From: Rotaria socialis
Taxonomy: Eukaryota > Rotifera > Eurotatoria > Philodinida > Philodinidae
Assembly (NCBI GenBank): GCA_905331475.1
Contig: CAJNYU010000027.1
Location: 310,001-374,000, forward strand
DNA length: 64,000 bases
Reading direction: 5' to 3'
The position numbers and the translations under genes are program-made. Positions 23,431-33,640 of the stretch are shown here, one piece after another. The notes beneath the pieces are model-generated. The model saw nothing but the letters and a program-made list of their open reading frames with translations, was not told the origin of the DNA and did no database searches. Within the stretch, counting starts at the first letter, position 1. Every line of letters starts with the position of its first letter.

Positions 23431-24145
23431 CTGAGTACAAAAATGGCGATAATACATCGGCGATATATCATTATTCACATGATGACATTGATCTTAGAAC
23501 TATTGGAAGATGGTGGAAAACGATCAGAGCGATTAGTTCATTTGATTTAATTAGTTAAGTTTTAACTTCAAAGTATCAAAGACACATCAAACTTTGAAAA
23601 TAAATCCACACAACAGTCACAAATATTCTTAGGATAGATGATCCTTTTTAACTAATTTATTCTATTGTCAACTTTATGTGAGCTCGTAATTGTACTAAAG
23701 TGTGCCACAATAGATAAGAAGAATTAATTCACAACAAGAATGGAAATGAGTAGTAATGTGACTCAACTTGATACTATTTATCAGACGAAGAGTAAAAAGT
23801 AAATATTTATAATATTGTGGAAGAATTCTGATAGAACTTAAACTCATTTAAAAGCATAGTTCTTCTGTATAGAGAAAACTGTAGTTTTTGTGTCGTTCTC
23901 TGTTTTAATTTTCTATTTGGTATAAGAATTTGCCATTTTATTGTCTAAAGTGAGACTATGAATATATGATTAAAGTTAGGATGAAAAAATAAGACTTCTT
24001 TGAGGTCTATTATGTAATCGTTTCTACATTTTTTCTGTAAATTGTTTATTTCTTGTAATAAAAAAACGGCATATTTTACTCTTTGTTAGTTTTAAAAGAT
24101 GAAAAAACTGACAGTAGCTACCAACTCCGTTGTTGATATGAGGGG
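23431..24145. other. intergenic, no gene seen
   Basis: About 700 bp of A+T-rich DNA between the gene fragment and the foldback element. No frame, repeat or palindrome that I can support. Confidence 0.45.
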
Positions 24146-25127
24146 GTTTGTTCGAATGGATAGAAAAACGTCGAAAGAAAAAATGTCGAAGGAAAAAATG
24201 TCGATAAAAAAACGTCGGAAAACAACAATCTGTGACCGTTGCTCCCCTGGCATTGACTTCTGTGACTCTTGCTTCCCAACATTACATGATCCACAGAAAA
24301 GTTCGATATGATTTTCAAAAAGTACAACGTTGGTAGCAATTAGAACAAAGTTAAAATAATTACAAATCAATGCGAAACTTAAAACCGGGGCGAAATTCAC
24401 GAACCAGTTCCAGATTTACAATCAGGCTTACTCTATGTGGATCAGAGCATGAATAAATACAAGTATAGAAGTGCAAATACTTTGAATGATACAAAACAAG
24501 TAGAGTATGAGGATCTCATAGATCGACCAGAGGATCATCATAAAAATAAAAGAGAAAGCAATAGTGTTTGCCTTTTCTTATATTTTTTTCTGAGCTGCTT
24601 CTCCGTTGTCATATTTCTAACTTGCACTAAAACAAATTAATTATGTGTGTTAACAAAAGCAGATGATCCAATTAAACATGCATCAAAATTTAGACGACAT
24701 AAATGGCACACAATTTTGGAACAGAGATTGATTAATCTAATCTGCTTTTGTATAATTAATAAGAACTCTATTATTCTAATGTTAATTTCTTCATCTAAAC
24801 TCAATAAATGTATATATGGTTCTTACAATTCATAAGAATTCTATCAAATATCATTGGGGAGCACGTGTCGCTGGGAAGTAACCGACGGGGAAGCAACAGG
24901 CGTGTTACCGAAAAACAAATATGCAAAAAAACAATATCGAAAAATAAATGCCGAAAGCAACTTTGGTCGAAGAAAAAGATGTCGATCATATAAGACGTCC
25001 AAAATTTCAAGATGCCATTATTAAACAACATTGATTTTCTTTCCTTTTTGTTCTGTCGACGTTTTTTTGACATTTATCAATTTTGTTTTTCTTCGATATT
25101 TTTTCTTTCAGCGTTTTCAGTACATAC
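24146..25127. mobile_element. foldback-type element with TCGAAAAAACG words (copy B)
   Basis: The left block (24146-24230) iterates AAAAACGTCGAAAG, AAAAAATGTCGAAGG and AAAAAACGTCGG. The right block (25040-25127) has the inverse words (GTCGACGTTTTTTTGACA, TTCTTCGATATTTTTTC, CAGCGTTTTC). A second word, GGGAAGCAA, recurs near 24250-24275 and 24855-24900. The words match copy A in the RFWD3 intron, although the order differs. Between the blocks lies a small membrane-protein-like frame (24449-24640). The right block overlaps the last codons of the Argonaute frame. Confidence 0.55.
24449..24640 (+). CDS. small frame with C-terminal membrane segment inside copy B
   Basis: From ATG 24449 the frame encodes 63 residues: a hydrophilic part (YKYRSANTLNDTKQVEYEDL, DRPEDHHKNKRES) and a C-terminal hydrophobic stretch FLYFFLSCFSVVIFLTC. 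The frame is open upstream to about 24385 (EIHEPVPDLQSGLLYVD), so it may instead be an exon. It is enclosed by the two repeat blocks of the foldback element, so it could be captured cargo. Low certainty; no homologue recognised. Confidence 0.3.
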   Translation: MNKYKYRSANTLNDTKQVEYEDLIDRPEDHHKNKRESNSVCLFLYFFLSCFSVVIFLTCTKTN

Positions 25128-26400
25128 CGTTTCTGTATTAAGCCATTTTTGTTCTTTATCACAATCATCATCATACGTGTACCATCTTGTGCTACTAAAA
25201 GCAGCGTCATTTTCTTCTTGTATGATCTTTTGTGGTTCCGAATAATTACTATTTATGTAATACACCACATTATCTGTAGCATAATAGATGGCCCGTGGCA
25301 CCGCTATTGTTTTGGTACATTGTGCATCAGTATGACATAAATAATGCCTAAATTTTAAAACAAAAATAACAATAAATTCTTTCTTTTTATTTTCGTATCA
25401 AATTCTTACGTTAATATTTGTATTTCATTTGATGTAAAACCAATTTCATTATATAAGACTTGATAAAGCATTGGTTTTCCTGTAACATGAATAGATGCAT
25501 CAGAATTAAGATAAAAATCAAAACAATTTGGCGAAACAATATCTGTATCAATTACTGTTCCTAAGATTAAAAAAAAAGAAATACTCGAATAACAAAATAA
25601 AATAAAATCAGTTAACCTGGCGGAACATTTGTTACTTGATTTGATTTGTCATCCCAAGTAAAAAAAACGTGTATTATGATGTTTTTTAACAAGAACAATG
25701 CAAATGCGAGGAATTTGATTATGACCATACAATGCTATAGAAAAAAAATAACATTTGTTTACTTGATTTCATTGTTGAACAATCATATTTACCTTGACAT
25801 GCTTCTTCAATCGCTTTTAATTCATGATCAAGTACTGTTTGAAATGATTCATTACCAAGATCAACTTGATAGAAAACAAGTTTATTTGGTAAACGTAAAT
25901 TATGTTGAAAAAATTCACGTATTAATTCACCAACATATATATGAAAATCTTTTATCATTGAATAAGAAATTTTTCCTATCGGTACAACTTGTTTTAAAAG
26001 ACGAATAGAATATTTTGAATTGGTTGAATCTGTTGATTCACAAATAAAAGCAATTGATGCTCGTTCAGATGAAAATGCTATATGAGTATAACCAATACCG
26101 AAGAACATAAATACATCTGAACGAGATGTTGGTGAATTGAAAGAAGATACTAATGGTATAAGTTGATGACAACCATCCAATAATATATTTAATTTTTCAC
26201 TAAATTCTTTAAAAAAAATTCTTAATTAGATTTAAAAAACAGATGAAAAAAAATTTACTTCAATACAATTGCTCTTATTATATGAATAATTATTGACCAA
26301 TTCGCCGAAAGGAATACATTTAGTTATCATACCTCAAAAGTATTCTTTTTTGTTTTCATAATCAAAATATAAAAAGCTGAGTTTTTATAATTTGAATCTA

Positions 26401-26992
26401 TACCGAGTGTACCAAGAGTTTTTCAAGGTTATTTATTTCGCATATACCTTGACTTAAGAAACTGATAAAATCTTGATTTCTTTTTTGAAAGATATACTGT
26501 GAAAAGCTCTACAAAAACTGTTTACAGAAATTTCTATTAAATGGTTCTCTTGGTGTTTCCTATAGTCAACATAAACAATATACATGATAGTGTAATGTTC
26601 CATTGTGTTGAGTATGATAAAAATGTTTGAAGGGTCTTTTTTGTTTTGCATTAGAGATTTGTTCATACATCTTATGTAAACATTTTTCATAACACATCTG
26701 TCAAAAACAAAAATGAAGATGCGATCATTTTCTCAAGCCGAGATATATGAAAAACAAAAAGAACCTTCCCAACATTTTTATTATGTCGGAAAGTAGCACT
26801 GTTATGTAGGTTGTTTATGTTGACTATAGGAAACACCAAGAGAACCATTTAATAGGAATTTCTGTATGCAGTTTTTGTAGGGCTTTTCACGGTGCATTTT
26901 TTTAAAAAAGAAATCAAGATTTTATTATTTTCTTAAGTCAAGATATATGCGAAATCTAAAAAAATGCTACAAAACTTTTGGTACACCCAGTA
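26401..26992. mobile_element. mariner-like MITE with about 180-bp inverted repeats
   Basis: The left end TACCGAGTGTACCAAGAG and right end TTTTGGTACACCCAGTA pair as (T)ACYGRGTGTACCAARAG, a Tc1/mariner-style terminus with TA at the edge. The arms continue inward: CGCATATACCTTGACTTAAG pairs with CTTAAGTCAAGATATATGCG, and AAATGGTTCTCTTGGTGTTT with AAACACCAAGAGAACCATTT. The interior has no transposase. It lies within the 890-bp Argonaute intron 26333-27222. Confidence 0.8.
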
Positions 26993-28539
26993 AGTAAAGT
27001 GCTTTGTTCATTGATACCAATAGACAAAAAAATGATTTAATGCATGCAAAGTGATTATCAGATTCAGATAAGAATAAAGCTTCTTGAAAGTGAGTTTAGA
27101 AGATGATCAATAAAGGGAATCGGGATTCAAATTCAAAATATTTAATCTCCACTAGCTCTAGTCGAGATATAGACTTAATTTAATTAGATTAGTCATTTTC
27201 TTCTATATAATACAAATCTTACCAATTTTTATTTTTGCAAGCTGTTTTACTGCATTATACATTTCATCACCAACTTGATCAAGAATATAAATAATAACTT
27301 CACATCCTAGCATTTTAAGTTCATCCATACGAGCTAATATGGTTGGTAATATAGCTGCATCATATTTTTCAATAGGTGATGAATTAAATTGAACACCATA
27401 TTTTGACATAACCTTGAAAAACAAAAGAACAAAAAGATATTTTTTTTTATTGATGTCTAAGAAACTCAATTAAAACCTGTAAAATTCTTTGAGTGAAATC
27501 TCTTGTTAAACAAATTTGTTGATCCTCAGGTTTATGTTGACTAACAAGAACAATAGTCCATGTACGTATTTCACGTACTTTTTTAAAAAACTTATTTAAC
27601 CACCATCTACCAATTTGTACTCCTTCGATAATATCATGTTGATTAATATCTGATAATTTATATTTAATTTCTGGTGATGATAAAATTCTTCCAGGTATCC
27701 ATAACATTTCATTAACATCAACAGTAATACCAAATTTTTGTAAATATGAATCGTGATCAAATTGACGTTCATCAACAACACGTTGAATCATTGTATGACA
27801 TTTATCAGGATGAACAAGAGTTTTTCTTGTTGCTTCAATATGTTGTTCAGTTGTGATTTGATTGTAAATTTGGTTGTCCTTCATCAACAGCAACTAATTC
27901 CATTGGTAAAGTATATGATCGATTGTTATCATTTGGATGGTATAATTCAACAACAGGTAAATGTGGATAACGTAATGGAAATTGTCATCTATCATTAAAA
28001 TAATTAACAGCTGTTAATGGTTCATCGCCATTTATAATATATTTATGTTGATTTGCTGGACGACCAAATGATTTTAAACGATATTGACAATCATCTTCTT
28101 GATATAGCATGATAAACCAAAGAAATTTTAATATTTTTTCAACAAGTAATGCCTGATCTTTTGATGAAATACCTAAAATAATAATACAAATATAAACAAA
28201 TGTGAAATAATATTATCTCTTCTTTGCATTCCTCCACTTAATAAATAACAGAACAATAGGAAAATAGTGACTCTTAGCATGAGAAGAACAAATGATTAGA
28301 AAAGCGAGTCTTGTAATCCATCATTGGAAAGTCGCAAAGGTCGACATCTGATGGCTCGGCTGTTCATTCATGAAAAAACTTATGTTGTCTAGGATTGAAT
28401 CATGAAAAACATGACTCATAACCAGGAATGTGTCCATCGGGAGGAACAGAGAGTCGTATGTCTCATTTGAAAAATTTTCATTTTTTATTTTTTCTAGCAA
28501 AAGTTTGCTTTTTTATCCAAAAAAGGTCTTAGAGCCGAA

Positions 28540-29012
28540 AGAGCTGTTCAAAAGTTCGTTTGATAGAAGCTGAACTTTTTGAACAACTCCTTTCAAAAAG
28601 AGCTGAACTGTTACAACCCCAAGTACGACTCCTAGATGATCGTTAAAAAGTTAAAATTACAAGCATCAGGTAACCCCTGAACAGTTCTAGGTACTGCTAC
28701 TGAATAACTCATAAAAAGATAAGGATTTCACCCATAAATAGTCCTTAAAAAGCTATGAAGGTCACTCTTAGACGCCCTTGAAAAATTATAAGTGCTATGT
28801 TGAAGTAGACCCTAAAAAGTTCTGAGTAGCATTTTTGACTTAATGTCAATCGGTTTGTGAAAGAGAGCTCGTTCGAACAGTTCAGATCTTTTAAAAGGTA
28901 CTGTTCAAAAGTTCAGTTCACCAACTAGAGTTGTTCGAGCAGTTAGTTCTTTTTTAAAGGTGCTGTTCAAGCAGCGCCTTTAATCGGAACTCGAGTTGAA
29001 CTGTAACACTCC
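28540..29012. repeat. island of iterated TGTTCAAAAGTTC and TAAAAAGTTC words
   Basis: It lies in Argonaute intron 28173-29335. The left block (28540-28625) and right block (28855-29012) iterate GAGCTGTTCAAAAGTTC, CTGAACTTTTTGAACA and GTTCGAACAGTTCAG in both orientations. Both end in GAACTGTTACA- or GAACTGTAACA-like words. The middle holds diverged repeats around CCTTAAAAAGCTA. It resembles the other self-complementary word islands in this window. I infer a non-autonomous mobile element. Confidence 0.55.
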
Positions 29013-30449
29013 TTGTCCTTCCCTTAAATCTGTCACTAGATATGAGTTCGAGTCTTCAAAATCTTGAACTCAACCATTTCTATTCATAAGGAACAGTGAT
29101 CAGAACATCATACACTAAAAAATTCATTTTTTTCTTTCAAAATTTCAATAGGAAATTTGTTATGAGAGGAACCACGAATACCTTAATCTGTTTTCTCTTT
29201 TCTAAAAATCAAAAGAATCTATCAACATTTAGTAGAAAATATAATATTAATATTAATCGATTATCTTCGTTGATAATCAATTCTTCAAAAACAAAAATAA
29301 TAATAAAACTATTTGATAAACATAAAATCACGAACCATTTTTTTGAATATCATGACCCATATAACATGAAAGAAATTGAACTAAATTATAATTTTGATAA
29401 AAAGGCACAAACGATTTATTTATATTTAATGTTAAACCACGTTCACAAAGTACAATTGATTGATAGAAACCTGATGCTAAACCAATTGCACCACCTGAAA
29501 AACATCAAAATAATTTTTTTTCAAATAACAAAAGTTTTTTTTTTGGCACCAAGATCATCTAAACCTTGATGTTTTCTATATGATTGATTTTTAATAGTAA
29601 TTATATCTGATCTTTGTGTTTGTTTAAATAAACTTTCAAGAATTTTAACAAGACCATGTGGTTTAATTGAAATTTTGTTTTGAATAAAATCAAATATTGT
29701 TTTTAATGTATATATTTTAACAAGATTAAGAATTAAAAAACGAAATCTATTTGTTTGTCCAGTATTTTTATCATTTATTTCACATTGATATTCTTTTTTT
29801 CTTAAATTTAACATTAAATTTTCAATTGAATATAAATTTTTTCCTTCATCATACCAAACAAGTGGAAAATTTTCTTTATTAATTATTTGTTTCATAACTT
29901 GTATACGTTCATCTTTTCCGCATGAATACCATGAACTATCAGACATTAATATTTCAACGTCAACATCAAATTGATATACAATCACTTTATTTGGTGGTGT
30001 ACAAAAATTAATTTTAAAATGATTTACATAAATTTCAATTCGTTGACCAGCTAAAAGAGAATAAAAGATCAATTTAATTCAATCAAAAGAAAAGAAGAAA
30101 AACAGATAAAATACCATTTCCTGTTTCTGATGGTCTTTTAGCAATTGTTGTTATTTTAGGATTTAGTATAGATGAAGGACCTGTTGGATGAACAAATAAA
30201 CGTGAACATTTTTCTATATAAATTTCAGCATTTGAAGCACTTATTGATGCAACATCATGTGAATCAATATTTTTTTGTTCATCATGAAATGATTTTTTAT
30301 CAACTATTCCACGTGAAGAATATGATCGACGTTGAGAATAATCAGATGATATTCCATCTATACGACTTTTATGACCTAAAAGACATTTTCATAGAAGTAA
30401 TTTTTTCATTTATAAATAAATCCTACGTACCATTTTTATGAGTCATCAT

Positions 30450-31570
30450 CCCAATACTTTTGGCTTATTTTGAATGATATGTTTTTCTTTATTTAGAAAA
30501 TTATTTGTTTTTAATCTAAAAATAAATCAAAGAATATTTATTTAAAAAAACAATGTATTCAGCTATCTTATAGATTAGAAAAATAAGAATGGTATAGTAG
30601 TCGATCTATTGACTGAATTAAATGACTATTTATCTCTCTAACTGTTAAGAACATTTAATAAGGGAGAACGAAATAAAAACAATATGATGTGTATAGAATA
30701 AAATATAGAGAAACTCGACGATATCTCACAGTACAAACGGCATATCAACTGATTCGAAATTTTGAAAATCGTGCGGATTTGATAAAAATTACATCGTTCA
30801 AAAGAGCTTGAAAAACTGAACAAGGGTATCGAATTTTCTCGGAGAGGTACCCTCTAGTCCCCAGCATCATTTTTTAAAAATAGATTATCCAGTAGAACTA
30901 GCTACAATATTTTGTTCTCTCTATTTCTCTCTGAATAATCGATTTTTTTTCTCTTTGTCGTTCTGCCTTCGAGGACGATGAGCGTATATGCATGTTACTG
31001 AATCAGACAGAAGAGGACAAGGAAGATAAATAAAACAACACGTTATTCAAAAAGAAACAGAAGAAAAAAAGATTCCATTTTTGTTGAGAGATTCATTTTT
31101 TTAAATTGTTGTTGATTCTATTTAAACGAAACAAAGAAATTTCGAAGCAGTTGATATGTCAAGTACATAGCGGAAGAATATTATGTAAAAACGAATTGTT
31201 TTCGATCAATTCAACAAAAAATCTTTTTCATAATTTATATCAACGGAAATAAAAATGAAAGACATAGATCCTTTTAAAACAATAAAAGACAGCAAAACAT
31301 ATTTTTCAATGATAAGTAATCTTTCAAATATTTAGTTTTACTTGTGAATATTTCTCTTTCATTAGGAATGCAGTATGATTAGTTTAAGACCCTCCCCTAC
31401 TCAGGAATCGTTTTTCGTTATTCGTGAGTCGGTTTGGCTGAAATTTTCAGAGAATATGGGTGTTGCGTTAGCTTAATTTCTTGCAAATTTTTGATTCATA
31501 AGATTTTTCTTTCAACGAGTTATTGACAAATTGATCCTCAAATGGTGATCTTCGTACGGTACCGATTTCT
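30450..31570. other. intergenic upstream of Argonaute
   Basis: About 1.1 kb containing the Argonaute promoter region. A+T-rich; no gene seen. Confidence 0.5.
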
Positions 31571-31850
31571 CGGATTGTTGAAAAGGTAGAGAGCTAGTGT
31601 TTATTTTAGATGAAAGAGATGACGTGAATCTACAAATGTATATACTGTTTTTTCGAAATTCGATTTTGTTCGGATTTCAGAGACATTTTTCCGCAATAAC
31701 TCGGAACACAGCGCTTTTTGGCATCAGTGTTATCCAGTTATCTCGACAAGGAAATTGAATTTCGAAAAAACGCTATATATTTCTGGACATAGGTCTCTTC
31801 TTTTATTTAAAAAACAGTAGCTTGCTACCTCTTCTACAGTCTGAGAAGTT
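31571..31850. mobile_element. degenerate foldback element with about 90-bp arms
   Basis: The segment GTATATACTGTTTTTTCGAA with AAATTCGATTTT is matched inverted by GAATTTCGAAAAAACGC and TATATATTTC. The outer parts pair as AAGGTAGAGAGCTAGTG with TAGCTTGCTACCTC. It has no coding content. The arms are diverged, so it is old. Boundaries are approximate. Confidence 0.55.
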
Positions 31851-32120
31851 GGTTCCTAACTATCCAAAAAAGTGATTTCGAGAAAACGAATCAGCAAGTT
31901 TGGAAGATGTGTAAACGGGTGTGAATGCGACAAAATTAATCAATGTGATATATATTTGAAATCAGCGTAAAATATTCTTTTTAAGTGACATAATTAAATA
32001 AAAATATGAAACAATTTTTTATTTCACGATGACTGTCATGACCCCTATACTGCAATTTCGTTCCAAAATCTGGTTATGAAAACCCGTCATATTGCTCTAA
32101 TTAATTAAAATAACAGAACG
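31851..32120. other. short spacer between two foldback elements
   Basis: A+T-rich, nothing recognised. Confidence 0.4.
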
Positions 32121-32546
32121 TATATATATGTTAGCGTGCAATCTCGGATTCAGGCCAATCTCAGATCCACCTAGGCCAATGTCAGATTAAAATTTTTTTT
32201 ATTAAAATCTTCGTAACTACTTGATTTCATGTTCAAAATGAAAACTATTTAGCATAAAATATTAATACTATGCTATTGGAAGATTTTCAATTATTTCAAA
32301 GGGTACTAAGGTTGAGTTGGACAATTTAATCGTGCTTTTCGTAAAATCGATCATTGTTCAAAAAAACATTTATACCATCAGAAAACCCATTCTAACCAAC
32401 ATCCTCATCCACATCTTTGTCCTCATACCCTCTCCTTAAAACAGAATTCATTTTGAACATAAAACCAAGTGGTTGCGAAGATTTTAATAAAAAAAAATTT
32501 CAATCTGACATTGGCCTGAATCCGAGATTGGACGCTAACATATATT
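32121..32546. mobile_element. foldback MITE, about 85-bp arms
   Basis: The left arm (TATATGTTAGCGTGCAATCT, CGGATTCAGGCCAATCTC, GTCAGATTAAAATTT) is matched by the inverted right arm (AAATTTCAATCTGACATT, GGCCTGAATCCGAGATTG, GACGCTAACATATA). The left arm carries an extra internal copy of the AGGCCAAT.TCAGAT word. The interior is about 260 bp and non-coding; the open frame across 32417-32659 is mostly arm sequence. Confidence 0.75.
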
Positions 32547-33418
32547 TCTCATTTCGAACCGTCTACAAATTTGTTGACCACTGTCACATTCCCGTAACTA
32601 TCATCAGTTATCAACCCCTCTCCTTTGTCAAATGCCATCATGTTAAATTTTGCTTCTGAGAAGCGAAAATGATTGAAATACTCTCAAGTAGATTATGTGT
32701 AACAAAAATAGCTAGGGCGTTCGCTTTACCAACATTTTCTCGCTGAACGTTCGCTTCATCTGCCATACAGATAAAGCGAACACCTAGTATATTTAAAATA
32801 AAATCAATCAAAAATCAAAAATGCGTTTGATTGAGCTGAACCGCTGGAATTAGATAGAGTTCAAGGAGAGGAATCAAATCATGTTATGTAAAAAAAGAAA
32901 TATTGAAATTTTCAAGGAGGAGTGCTTAAATTTGCTAATTAATCACATTTTTGCTTGTTCTCCGCTGGAGTGTTTGTTTTACCAACAATTTTTTTTCTTA
33001 GCGTTCGCTTTACCAACATTGGCTCTAAGTAATTATGAACTGCATTCTGTATTTTTTGTACAATTTTTACTATCCTTGATAATTAGAAAATGGGAAATGT
33101 GATCAGAAAGATAAATAGTTTGACTATAGGGTTGTTGCGTCATTGTTTCTCATTTTTATATTAATGGTGATTCATCATGTATCGAATTGTAAACAATATG
33201 TTTCATATTGTATACAGCACACTAGAGCTATTTTTCAACATTATTGCTTGAAACATATAAACTATCATCACTTGATTACTTGTATTGCTCCGCATGCTTC
33301 AGCACCAGTAACTCTTCATGAATTTTACCTACCTTCTTGTTTTAAATAGGCCAAAAATGAAAAGAAAACAACAGAACTTCTTTTAGCAAGGTGAACATTG
33401 CATTCTCAGATATTATCT
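32547..33418. other. intergenic with GCGTTCGCTTTACCAACA-type repeats
   Basis: GCGTTCGCTTTACCAACATT occurs near 32716 and again near 33001, with variants GAACGTTCGCTTCATCTG, GATAAAGCGAACACC and GTGTTTGTTTTACCAACA between, in both orientations. I read this as another decayed word-iterated element. Frames at 32881-33349 have no recognisable domain. Confidence 0.4.
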
Positions 33419-33640
33419 AGAGGGAAACAGCAGACTTTTGGACTTCAAGTTACTTTCAGCTACGTTCAGCTACTTTAAGCTACTTCAAGTAGTTTGCTTT
33501 GAAGTACTTTTCAATTTCAGATTTATCTGAAGTACTTGAGATTACTTCAAGCTACTTCAGCTACTTGGTCCTACTTTGAACTACTTCAAGCAGTCTATTT
33601 TGACGTACTTTTCTACTTCAAGTCTGCCATTTCCCCCTAG
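33419..33640. mobile_element. MITE of iterated CTACTTCAAG words with 8-bp target duplication
   Basis: Ends CTAGAGGGAAACAGCAGACTT and, inverted, CTAGGGGGAAATGGCAGACTT form terminal repeats. Flanking octamers GATATTAT (33411-33418) and GGTATTAT (33641-33648) match at 7 of 8 positions, which suits a hAT-type insertion. The interior is almost entirely ACTTCAAG, AGTACTT and AGCTACTTCA words in both orientations. Confidence 0.72.

Larger units (their letters stand above)
25077..30449 (-). pseudogene. AGO: Argonaute (AGO clade), eleven exons, several reading-frame lesions
   Basis: Exons: 30449-30431, 30375-30115, 30050-29550, 29494-29336, 28172-27477, 27412-27223, 26332-26259, 26206-25793, 25734-25617, 25560-25410 and 25347-25077. 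The order is N-domain (RIEIYVNHFKINF, VYQFDVDVEILM), linker, PAZ (QFPLRYPHLPVVELYHP, LPMELVAVDEGQ), MID (SKYGVQFNSSPIEKYDA) and PIWI (GTVIDTDIVSPNCFDFYL, LCHTDAQCTK). Lesions are an in-frame TGA at 27985-27987 in PAZ, a one-base gain near 27851-27875, a phase conflict across the 26207-26258 intron, and an eight-base homopolymer at 25660-25667 where seven fit the frame. The GADVTHP aspartate aligns with Tyr (FGIGYTH) and the FYRDG aspartate is missing (FYQVDLGN), so slicing would be lost even if the protein were made. The family's MYFA end is replaced by an acidic tail. Splice sites remain intact, so decay is recent or partly sequencing error. Confidence 0.88.

Noticed and set aside
27985..27987. 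Recoded UGA or programmed frameshifts in the Argonaute
   Set aside because: Several independent lesions plus loss of catalytic residues fit decay or consensus errors better. There is no slippery site with a structure, and nothing suggests selenocysteine.
29096..29569. Plus-strand frame of 157 codons
   Set aside because: It lies mostly opposite Argonaute exon 4 and adjacent intron; the minus-strand reading has clear AGO similarity.
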